Shown here: positions 16,410-22,637 of the stretch, piece after piece
Layout: the number at the start of each line of letters is the position of its first letter
How positions within the stretch are numbered: the first letter of the stretch is position 1
Assembly (NCBI GenBank): GCA_964431365.1
Contig: CAYSJJ010000062.1
Span: 1 to 24,298 of the forward strand
Source: Geomobilibacter sp964431365
GTDB taxonomy: Bacteria; Desulfobacterota; Desulfuromonadia; Geobacterales; DSM-12255
Length of the DNA: 24,298 nt
Direction of reading: 5' to 3'
Notes under the pieces: generated by a model
The model's input: the letters and a program-made list of their open reading frames with translations, nothing else
Told to the model about the DNA's origin: nothing
Database searches by the model: none
Made by a program: the position numbers and the translations under genes

Positions 16410-17054
16410 ATGGAACGCAAAGAGTACATATACCTCACCCCCATGCCGGTAAGGATCTGGCACTGGCTGAATGCCCTCGGGATCGTCACGCTCTGTATGA
16501 CCGGTCTGCAGATCCGGTTCCCCGAATACGTGAACATCTTCGGCACCTACAAGTCGGCAATCAGGCTCCACAACACGGCAGGCGTTACGGTTTCCGTCTC
16601 CTACGCCCTCTGGCTCTTCTATTACATCTTCGTCGCCGGGTCTCTGGCCAAGCTCTATATCCCGACCATCGAGGATATAAAGAGCGGTCTTTTCCGCCAG
16701 GCGTTCTTCTACTTCTTCTCCTACTTCCTGGGGCGGCCGAATCCGCACCACAGCACGCCGGAGAACAAATTCAACCCGCTGCAGAAGACCGCCTATCTCA
16801 TGATCATGCTGGTCCTGCTGCCGCTGGTGATGGTATCCGGTTTTCTCCTGATGTATGTCGCCCCGCTGCGTGAACTGATCCTCCTCTTCGGCGGCATAAA
16901 GACACTGGTCAGCTCCCACTTCCTCATTGCCTGCTGCTTCAATGCGTTCCTCTTCGTCCATATCTATCTGGCGACCCTCGGGCACACCCCGTTCGCCCAC
17001 TTCAAACCGATGTGGGACGGCTGGGAGGAACTGGAGGAACAACACCACCACTGA
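16410..17054 (+). CDS. cbcB: b-type cytochrome, CbcB-like quinol oxidoreductase subunit
   Basis: A 214-residue integral membrane protein with four hydrophobic segments (about 20-37, 58-80, 128-150, 166-192), related to the cytochrome b561/Ni-hydrogenase b-subunit family. Candidate haem-b ligands are H18 (RIWHW), H54 (RLHN), H170 (SSHF) and H184 (FVHIY). It probably oxidises menaquinol and hands electrons to the heptahaem partner encoded two bases upstream. The C terminus EEQHHH is natural, not a tag. A strong terminator follows, so it closes the sigma-54 unit. Confidence 0.9.
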   Translation: MERKEYIYLTPMPVRIWHWLNALGIVTLCMTGLQIRFPEYVNIFGTYKSAIRLHNTAGVTVSVSYALWLFYYIFVAGSLAKLYIPTIEDIKSGLFRQAFFYFFSYFLGRPNPHHSTPENKFNPLQKTAYLMIMLVLLPLVMVSGFLLMYVAPLRELILLFGGIKTLVSSHFLIACCFNAFLFVHIYLATLGHTPFAHFKPMWDGWEELEEQHHH

Positions 17055-17075
17055 ACAGGACAGTCAGTCCGCGAG

Positions 17076-17111
17076 ACGGCGCTCCAGGGAAACAGACGGA
17101 GCGCCGTTTTT
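17076..17111 (+). terminator. Intrinsic terminator of the sigma-54 cytochrome operon
   Basis: A perfect 10-bp stem, ACGGCGCTCC (17076-17085) with GGAGCGCCGT (17098-17107), a 12-nt loop and a five-T run. Confidence 0.92.
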
Positions 17112-17133
17112 GTAAACGCCAAGCAAATTAACT

Positions 17134-17162
17134 TTGACCAATTAACAGCAATTACCTATAAT
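17134..17162 (+). promoter_or_regulatory. Sigma-70-type promoter for the dodecahaem cytochrome unit
   Basis: TTGACC (17134-17139), 17 bp, then a perfect TATAAT (17157-17162). The start would be near 17169, with AGGAGG (17191-17196) and the ATG at 17202 following. It makes this unit independent of the upstream sigma-54 promoter. Confidence 0.85.
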
Positions 17163-17201
17163 CGATTTCTCTATTTCTTTTGGTGCTGTCAGGAGGCAAC
17201 C

Positions 17202-18191
17202 ATGAAACTTCGCGTCACCCTTCCCCTTCTGCTGCTGGCGATTCTTGCCGGCACAGCCGCTCTTGCCCTGAACATCAAGGATGTAACCTTCAAGACCAAG
17301 GATGCCGGCAAGGTGGTATTCAGCCACAACCTGCACATCGGCCAGAAGGGGATGAGCAACAACTGCAAGGCATGCCATAACGCCATTTTCGACATGAAGA
17401 AAAAGGTCCGCCACACCATGGCGGATATGGAGAAGGGGAAATCGTGCGGAGCCTGCCACAACGGCAAGGACGCTTTCAGCCTGAAGGATTGCGCCAGATG
17501 CCATCTGGTCAAGGAGATCACCTACCAGGTCAAGGCAACGGGGGCAACCCGTTTCAGCCATCAGGCGCACCTCCTCATCTCTCCCAACTGCAACGGCTGC
17601 CACCCTGCCCTCTTTGCCGCCGGTCCCAACAAACGGGCCACCATGGCCGACATGAAAAAAGGGAAGTCTTGCGGGGCCTGCCATGACGGCAAGAAGGCCT
17701 TTGACCTGGCGGACTGCGGCAAATGCCATCCGACCAGAGAGATCACCTTCAAGTCGAAAGCCGCCGGAGCCACGCCGTTCAGCCACAAGAAGCACACGGA
17801 ACTTCGCAAATGCGACGCCTGCCACACCAAGATCTACGCCATTGGCAAGAACAAGCCGGTCAGCATGGCGGAAATGGGAAAGGGAAAATCGTGCGGCGCC
17901 TGCCATAACGGCAAGGAGGCCTTCAGCATCAGCGATTGCGGCAAGTGTCATCCGGTGAAGGACCTGGAATACCGGATCAAGGGTGCGGGCAATGTCACCT
18001 TCAGCCACAACGTCCACCTGGGCAAATACAAGACCTGCAACAAGTGCCACCCGCGCATCTACGCCCCGGGAAACACCAAGCAGGCGACGATGACGGATAT
18101 GGAAAAGGGCAAGTCCTGCGGCGCTTGCCATGACGGCAAGGCAGCCTTCACGGTCAAGGAAAACTGCGCCCGCTGCCACAAGGTATCGTAA
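17202..18191 (+). CDS. omcQ: Dodecahaem c-type cytochrome of four c7-like modules, OmcQ-like
   Basis: A 329-residue secreted cytochrome: signal peptide (about 1-22), then four repeats of 74-75 residues, each with FSHxxH (at 40, 118, 193, 267) and three CxxCH sites. The twelve first cysteines are C55, 82, 97, 130, 157, 172, 204, 231, 246, 279, 306 and 322. This is the layout of trihaem cytochrome c7 modules fused in tandem, as in the Geobacter dodecahaem proteins GSU1996 and OmcQ. In those c7-type modules one haem per module has His-Met ligation; here a conserved Met pair (73/76, 148/151, 222/225, 297/300) precedes the middle haem. It is a periplasmic electron carrier, probably accepting from the b/c complex encoded upstream. 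Confidence 0.92.
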   Translation: MKLRVTLPLLLLAILAGTAALALNIKDVTFKTKDAGKVVFSHNLHIGQKGMSNNCKACHNAIFDMKKKVRHTMADMEKGKSCGACHNGKDAFSLKDCARCHLVKEITYQVKATGATRFSHQAHLLISPNCNGCHPALFAAGPNKRATMADMKKGKSCGACHDGKKAFDLADCGKCHPTREITFKSKAAGATPFSHKKHTELRKCDACHTKIYAIGKNKPVSMAEMGKGKSCGACHNGKEAFSISDCGKCHPVKDLEYRIKGAGNVTFSHNVHLGKYKTCNKCHPRIYAPGNTKQATMTDMEKGKSCGACHDGKAAFTVKENCARCHKVS

Positions 18192-18221
18192 ATCAGGTTC
18201 GTAACCCACAGGAGGTGGGCC

Positions 18222-19040
18222 ATGTTCAGAAGCCTGACCACCAGGGCCATCATTCCGGTCACGGTGACCGTTACCGGATTCGTGGTGGTCTGCTTCTTCC
18301 TTCTGTACGGGCTGATGAAGGAAGATGCCACCCAGGATGCGGTCCACTACGAGACCAGCCTCGCCGACACGGTGATCAAGTCGGCCCGCTACAGCATGCT
18401 CCGGGATGACCGGGAAACCATGCACACCCTGATCGACAACATCGGTTCCCAGCAGGGGATCGAACATGTGCGGATCTTCAACAAAAAGGGGCTGATCATG
18501 TTCTCCCGGGACCGGGCCGAGATCGGTCGGGCCGTGGACAAGCGGGAAGCGGGCTGCATCGTCTGCCATACCGGTCCGGTGCCGGCCACCGCCCTGGGGA
18601 GGATGGAGCAGGCCCGCCAGTTCGTCAACGGACGGAACGTGCCGGTCATAGCCATTACCGCCCCGATCTACAACGAGACGGCCTGTTCATCGGCGCCGTG
18701 CCATGTTCACCCCCCCAGCCAGAAAGTGCTGGGGACCCTGGACATCGGGCTTTCCGCGGCCCCCCTGAAAGAGACGCTGGCCACCATGCGCTCCCGGATG
18801 GTGGTGTTCAGCCTCATGGTCCTCTGCCTGACCATCGGCGGGGTTGCCGCCCTGCTGCGCCGTTCCATATTCATCCCGATCCAGATGCTCGCCGAATATG
18901 CCGCACGGCGGGTGCGCGGAGAAGAGGGAGGGGAAATCCCCCGGTTCAACAGCGAGCTGGATATCCTGGCCGAATACATGAAGCGTCAGGAGCAAGGCCG
19001 GAAAGAGGAAACGCCCAAGAATCCCGACACCGGGCGCTGA
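18222..19040 (+). CDS. Kinase-less haem sensor membrane protein
   Basis: A 272-residue protein homologous over its first 215 residues to the histidine kinase at 10562. TM1 is at about 8-31, the periplasmic domain carries C112-x2-C115-H116 and C155-x4-C160-H161, and TM2 is at about 193-212. Shared stretches include APIYNE, KVLGTLD and NKKGLIMFS. After TM2 it has only a HAMP-like segment and a charged tail (KRQEQGRKEE), with no H-box or ATPase domain. The stop is a clean TGA and no kinase remnant follows, so it is not simply truncated here. It could be a haem-binding partner of the kinase or a redox subunit of the cytochrome unit. GGAGGTGGGCC precedes the ATG, 31 bp after the dodecahaem gene. 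Confidence 0.88.
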   Translation: MFRSLTTRAIIPVTVTVTGFVVVCFFLLYGLMKEDATQDAVHYETSLADTVIKSARYSMLRDDRETMHTLIDNIGSQQGIEHVRIFNKKGLIMFSRDRAEIGRAVDKREAGCIVCHTGPVPATALGRMEQARQFVNGRNVPVIAITAPIYNETACSSAPCHVHPPSQKVLGTLDIGLSAAPLKETLATMRSRMVVFSLMVLCLTIGGVAALLRRSIFIPIQMLAEYAARRVRGEEGGEIPRFNSELDILAEYMKRQEQGRKEETPKNPDTGR

Positions 19041-19044
19041 GCAC

Positions 19045-19067
19045 TGCGGGTGGCTCTCCCACCCGCA
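19045..19067 (+). other. Intergenic stem-loop downstream of the haem sensor gene
   Basis: A perfect 9-bp stem, TGCGGGTGG (19045-19053) with CCACCCGCA (19059-19067), and a five-base loop. No T-run follows, so it is more likely an mRNA-stability or attenuation element than a full terminator. Confidence 0.6.
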
Positions 19068-19106
19068 CAACCAGGAACTCTCTCACCGAAGAGGCCGGTC
19101 AGCCGC

Positions 19107-19661
19107 ATGGAACAGCCAAACACCGCCATCACCAACGAGCCGTCTCGCCAGACCGAAGAGCAGTCCGCTCCGGACCGGCGGGCGGCAATTATGAAGAACA
19201 TTAGGCGACTGGAGCGGAGGGGGAACCACGGCCTCTACATCCTCGCCCTCTTCATTCTCCTCAGCATCGGGGCCGTGCAGAATTTTTCTCTATTCCCCTC
19301 GTTCCCCCCCGCAATCCTCAAGGCCCTGGGGAAGCCCCCTTCGTCGCAGATGATCAGCGCGGCACTGCTCCTCTACCTCTTCTCCGCCATCATCCTCACC
19401 CTGGCGCGCATGATGGAAGGAACGGGCAAGAACGGCGGCATTGCCCACCTGGGATACCTGGCGGCCTTCTATTTTTTCTATCACTTCAGCGGCGACATGG
19501 AGGTACACTTCTGGGCCGTCTTTGCCGCCGGGATCACGATCCTCAGCCTGGAGAGCTATCACCTCTGGCAGTACTGCCGAGAAGAGATCCAGAAGGAACG
19601 GGCACTCCTGGCGGACCTGGACAACCTGGACCGCCTCGACCGCTTCACTCATAACCACTGA
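19107..19661 (+). CDS. Four-TM membrane protein of unknown function
   Basis: A 184-residue protein from the ATG at 19107; a GTG at 19050 would extend it through the upstream stem-loop and is unlikely, and an ATG at 19191 is a shorter alternative. After a polar N terminus come four hydrophobic segments: GLYILALFILLSIGAVQNF, MISAALLLYLFSAIILTLA, GYLAAFYFFYHFSG and FWAVFAAGITILSL, then a charged, Asp/Arg-rich tail. I recall similar Geobacter proteins being labelled menaquinol oxidoreductase, but no quinone or haem site is provable here. Its position at the end of the dodecahaem/haem-sensor unit suggests a membrane partner. No good Shine-Dalgarno is visible. Confidence 0.7.
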   Translation: MEQPNTAITNEPSRQTEEQSAPDRRAAIMKNIRRLERRGNHGLYILALFILLSIGAVQNFSLFPSFPPAILKALGKPPSSQMISAALLLYLFSAIILTLARMMEGTGKNGGIAHLGYLAAFYFFYHFSGDMEVHFWAVFAAGITILSLESYHLWQYCREEIQKERALLADLDNLDRLDRFTHNH

Positions 19662-19692
19662 AAAACATGGACAATCTCTTGCGAAAAAGACA

Positions 19693-19722
19693 TTGACAGG
19701 GCGCAGGTATTGCTGTTACCGT
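19693..19722 (+). promoter_or_regulatory. Possible promoter of the thiamine operon
   Basis: A perfect TTGACA (19693-19698) with TACCGT (19717-19722) 18 bp downstream as a weak -10. It lies about 45 bp upstream of the TPP aptamer, as expected for the riboswitch transcript. Confidence 0.45.
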
Positions 19723-19729
19723 ACACGCT

Positions 19730-19755
19730 CGGCAGGGCCTTGTTGCGCCTGCCGT
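19730..19755 (+). other. Stem-loop upstream of the TPP riboswitch
   Basis: CGGCAGG (19730-19736) pairs with CCTGCCG (19749-19755) across a 12-nt loop. It lies between the likely promoter and the aptamer; it could be part of the leader or a weak end-signal for the preceding operon. Confidence 0.4.
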
Positions 19756-19765
19756 ACATAGAGAC

Positions 19766-19853
19766 GCTAGGGGAGTTCGCACGAACTGAGAAGAGGCTGG
19801 CCGGCCTCAAACCCTTTGAACCTGATCCGGATAATGCCGGTGGAGGGAAGCGG
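19766..19853 (+). ncRNA. TPP (thiamine pyrophosphate) riboswitch
   Basis: The conserved aptamer elements occur in order: AGGGGAG, the CTGAGA core (19787-19792) and the CCCTTTGAACCTGATCCGGA strand (19813-19832), then ATAATGCCGG and GGAGGGAAG, with CGCT/AGCG closing P1. It binds thiamine pyrophosphate and, with the terminator just downstream, should shut off the thiS-thiG-thiE unit when TPP is plentiful. Confidence 0.97.
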
Positions 19854-19868
19854 CAACAGTTGATTACC

Positions 19869-19889
19869 GGCCGCTTCGCGGCCTTTTTT
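19869..19889 (+). terminator. Riboswitch-controlled intrinsic terminator
   Basis: GGCCGC-TTC-GCGGCC (19869-19883) followed by six T, ending 14 nt before the thiS ATG. The bases ACCGGC (19866-19871) at its left edge can instead pair with GCCGGT (19837-19842) in the aptamer, a plausible antiterminator that TPP binding would prevent. Confidence 0.9.
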
Positions 19890-19902
19890 GTTGGAGACGA
19901 CC

Positions 19903-20100
19903 ATGGAGATCATCATTAACGGGGAACCCCGCAGCATGGCGGCGATGTCGGTCCGACAGCTTCTGGAAGCCCTCGACATCGACCCGCGCCGGGTGGCCGT
20001 GGAGCTGAACAGCGCCATCCTGCCGAAGAGCGACTATGAACAGAGCACCCTGAACGACGGCGACCGGATCGAGATCGTCCACTTCGTCGGCGGGGGATGA
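19903..20100 (+). CDS. thiS: Sulfur carrier protein ThiS
   Basis: A 65-residue ubiquitin-fold sulfur carrier for thiazole synthesis. It starts MEIIINGEPR and ends in the obligatory Gly-Gly-Gly tail, whose terminal carboxylate is converted to thiocarboxylate. The ATG at 19903 has GGAG seven nt upstream; a TTG at 19888 would overlap the terminator T-run and is rejected. It is the first gene under the TPP riboswitch. Confidence 0.95.
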   Translation: MEIIINGEPRSMAAMSVRQLLEALDIDPRRVAVELNSAILPKSDYEQSTLNDGDRIEIVHFVGGG

Positions 20101-20107
20101 ATAAAGC

Positions 20108-20161
20108 AGGCGCAGGGTACGAGGCGCAGGGCGCAAGATAGTCCGTCTTGTGCCTTGCGCC
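20108..20161 (+). repeat. Direct repeat and 16-bp hairpin between thiS and thiG
   Basis: AGGCGCAGGG occurs at 20108-20117 and 20122-20131. The second copy starts a 16-bp stem (20123-20138 with 20146-20161) that has only two G-U wobbles and a seven-base loop. No T-run follows. It resembles a repetitive extragenic palindrome or an mRNA-processing/stability hairpin that could set the thiS:thiG ratio. Confidence 0.75.
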
Positions 20162-20190
20162 CTCTGCCTTCTGCCCAAAGAGGAGCTTAC

Positions 20191-20973
20191 ATGTCCATTC
20201 AGAACGACAAGCTTGTTATAGCCGGCCGGGAGTTCAACTCCCGCCTCATGGTGGGAACCGGCAAATACGCCAGCATGGAGCAGATGGTGCAGGCGATCGA
20301 GGCCTCCGGCGCCGAGATCATCACTGTCGCGGTCCGTCGGGTGAACATCTCCGACCGGAGCAAGGAGTCGCTCCTCGACCACATCGACACCAGGAAATAC
20401 ACCCTGCTCCCCAACACCGCCGGCTGCTACACGGCCGACGACGCGGTCCGCACCTGCCGTCTGGCGCGGGAAGCGGGGATGTCCGACTTCGTCAAGCTGG
20501 AGGTTCTCGGGGACGAAAAAACGCTCTTCCCGGACAACGAGGAACTCCTCAAGGCGGCCAAGATCCTGGTCGCCGAAGGGTTCACCGTGCTCCCCTACAC
20601 CAGCGACGACGTCATCATGTGCCGCAAGCTGGAGGATATCGGCTGCGCGGCGGTCATGCCCCTGGGCGCCCCCATCGGCAGCGGTCTCGGCATCCGCAAC
20701 CCCTACAACATCCGGATCATCCTCGACACGGTCAAGGTTCCGGTCATCGTCGACGCAGGGGTCGGCACCGCCTCGGACGCGGCCATCGCCATGGAACTCG
20801 GCTGCCACGGGGTCTTGATGAACACCGGCATTGCCGGCGCACGGGACCCCATCTCCATGGCCGAGGCGATGAACCTGGCCGTCCGGGCCGGTCGCCTGGC
20901 CTATCTGGCCGGCAGGATTCCGAAGAAGCTCTATGCCAGCGCCTCCAGCCCTGTCGAAGGAATGATCAGCTGA
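20191..20973 (+). CDS. thiG: Thiazole synthase ThiG
   Basis: A 260-residue TIM-barrel enzyme that joins deoxyxylulose phosphate, dehydroglycine and the ThiS thiocarboxylate into the thiazole phosphate. The Schiff-base lysine is K102 in VKLEVLGDEKTLFPD. Other family stretches are GTGKYAS, LLPNTAGCYTADDAV, PLGAPIGSGLGI and DAGVGTASDAA. The ATG at 20191 follows AGAGGAG; an in-frame TTG at 20155 lies inside the hairpin and is rejected. thiE follows after three bases. The glycine- or tyrosine-oxidising partner (ThiO or ThiH) and ThiF are not in this window. Confidence 0.97.
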   Translation: MSIQNDKLVIAGREFNSRLMVGTGKYASMEQMVQAIEASGAEIITVAVRRVNISDRSKESLLDHIDTRKYTLLPNTAGCYTADDAVRTCRLAREAGMSDFVKLEVLGDEKTLFPDNEELLKAAKILVAEGFTVLPYTSDDVIMCRKLEDIGCAAVMPLGAPIGSGLGIRNPYNIRIILDTVKVPVIVDAGVGTASDAAIAMELGCHGVLMNTGIAGARDPISMAEAMNLAVRAGRLAYLAGRIPKKLYASASSPVEGMIS

Positions 20974-20976
20974 CCC

Positions 20977-21627
20977 ATGAACACTGCCATCCCCGTTGAT
21001 TTCACGCTCTACCTGATCACCGACCGCCTCCAGACCGGCACGCGGAATCTCCGCGATGTGGTCGAAGAGGCCCTGGACGGTGGGGTGAAGGCCGTACAGC
21101 TGCGGGAAAAGGACCTTTCCAGCCGCGAACTGTACGAACTCGCCTATGACATGAGAAAACTGACCAGCCGGTACGGGGCACGTCTCCTGATCAACGACCG
21201 ACTCGACATCGCCCTTGCCGTCGATGCCGACGGCGTCCACCTGGGTGGTGACAGCATCCCCATCTACCGGGCGAGGAAACTCCTTGGCCCGCAGCGCCTC
21301 ATCGGCGTCTCCTGCCACAATCAGGTGAACGCCATTACCGCCCAGGAAAAGGGGGCCGACTTCATCACCTTCGGCCCGGTCTACTATACCCCCTCCAAGG
21401 CCAGGTTCGGCAAGCCGGTCGGTATCGACAAACTGGAGAGCGTGACCCACCTGCTGAACATCCCGGTTTTTGCCATCGGCGGGATCACTGCGGCCACCAC
21501 GCGTGAGGTGCTGGCCGCCGGTGTCGCCGGAATAGCCCTAATCTCGGCCATTGTGGCTGCCCAGGAACCACGCCTGGCAGCGCAGAACCTGCTGTCGCTC
21601 CTGCCGGCCAGGGCAGTGACGCCATGA
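20977..21627 (+). CDS. thiE: Thiamine-phosphate synthase ThiE
   Basis: A 216-residue enzyme that couples the thiazole phosphate to the pyrimidine diphosphate to form thiamine phosphate. Visible family motifs are LYLITDR, VQLREKD, INDRLDIALAVDADGVHLG, IGVSCHN, FGPVYYTPSK, FAIGGIT and a late glycine-rich loop. It starts three bases after thiG and overlaps the next gene by four bases (ATGA), so it is co-translated with its neighbours. Confidence 0.96.
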   Translation: MNTAIPVDFTLYLITDRLQTGTRNLRDVVEEALDGGVKAVQLREKDLSSRELYELAYDMRKLTSRYGARLLINDRLDIALAVDADGVHLGGDSIPIYRARKLLGPQRLIGVSCHNQVNAITAQEKGADFITFGPVYYTPSKARFGKPVGIDKLESVTHLLNIPVFAIGGITAATTREVLAAGVAGIALISAIVAAQEPRLAAQNLLSLLPARAVTP

Positions 21628-22637
21628 CCACCCTCCCTGCCGAACTCCATCCGGCCCTTCGCTTCAACTCCTACGGCCAGTATCTGCGTCGGCGGTTCGG
21701 CTGCCGCATCAGCAAGGTCAACGTGGACGCCGGCTTCACCTGCCCCAACCGGGACGGGAGCAAAGGGGTCGGCGGCTGTATTTACTGCGATAACAGCTCC
21801 TTCTCGCCGGGCGCAACCCAACCGTCGGTCCCCATCGAGGAACAGATGGCCGCCGGCATGGCCTACCACCGGAAGCGCCTCGCCAGCGAAAAGTTCATCG
21901 TCTATTTCCAGAAGTTCACCAACACCTACGGCCCGGTCGAACAGCTGAAGGAGTTCTATACCAGGGTGCTTGGCCATCCCGACGTCGTCGGCATCTCGGT
22001 CGGCACCCGGCCGGACGCGCTTTCGGACGAGGCCCTCGACCTCCTGACCGACCTTGCCAGGCGTCATTACGTCTGCCTGGAACTGGGGCTCCAGTCGATG
22101 GACGACGGGATTCTCGACCGGATCAACCGGGGGCATACCCTGGACGACTACCTGCAGGCCGTATCCAGGAGTGCAGGACGGGGAATGGACATCTGCACCC
22201 ACCTGATCTATGGCTTTCCCGGCGAGAGCCGCGAGGGTTTCCTCCGGACGGCCACACTCCTGTCCGGACTGCCGATTAACTCGGTCAAGCTCCACCAGCT
22301 CCATGCCGTAAAGGGGACGCGCCTGGCCGAGCAATACGAACGAAGAGAATTCACACCCGTTTCCCTTGCCGAATATGTGGCAACGGTCTGCGACTTCCTG
22401 GAGCGGCTCCCCACCGGCATCAGCGTACAGCGGCTCTACGGGTCGGCACCGCTTTCCATACGGGTCGCCCCCACCTGGAACCTCAAGAATAACCAGATGT
22501 GGTATTCTATCGTGCATGAGCTGGAAAGACGCGGCAGCTGGCAGGGATGCAGGCTGGCTGCGGACCAAGGGGATTCGCCCCTTCTCCGGCAGCATGTCGA
22601 TCCGGAAGGGCCCAACTGCCGGGAACAGGCCGCATGA
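21624..22637 (+). CDS. Radical SAM protein, TIGR01212/YhcC family
   Basis: A 337-residue radical SAM protein. The cluster cysteines are C40, C52 and C55, with spacing C-x11-C-x2-C (FTCPNRDGSKG...GGCIYC), the expanded spacing typical of the YhcC/TIGR01212 family rather than the classical Cx3Cx2C. Other stretches are SVGTRPDAL, CLELGLQS and THLIYGFPGE, all Elp3-like barrel motifs. The reaction is unknown to me. It overlaps thiE and the next gene by 4 nt each, so it is transcribed under the TPP riboswitch, though a link with thiamine synthesis is not established. Confidence 0.9.
   Translation: MTTLPAELHPALRFNSYGQYLRRRFGCRISKVNVDAGFTCPNRDGSKGVGGCIYCDNSSFSPGATQPSVPIEEQMAAGMAYHRKRLASEKFIVYFQKFTNTYGPVEQLKEFYTRVLGHPDVVGISVGTRPDALSDEALDLLTDLARRHYVCLELGLQSMDDGILDRINRGHTLDDYLQAVSRSAGRGMDICTHLIYGFPGESREGFLRTATLLSGLPINSVKLHQLHAVKGTRLAEQYERREFTPVSLAEYVATVCDFLERLPTGISVQRLYGSAPLSIRVAPTWNLKNNQMWYSIVHELERRGSWQGCRLAADQGDSPLLRQHVDPEGPNCREQAA

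Noticed and set aside
17202..18191. Regularly spaced repeats that could suggest a CRISPR array or tandem DNA repeat.
   Set aside because: The repeat is at the protein level (four trihaem modules of 74-75 codons) within one intact reading frame.
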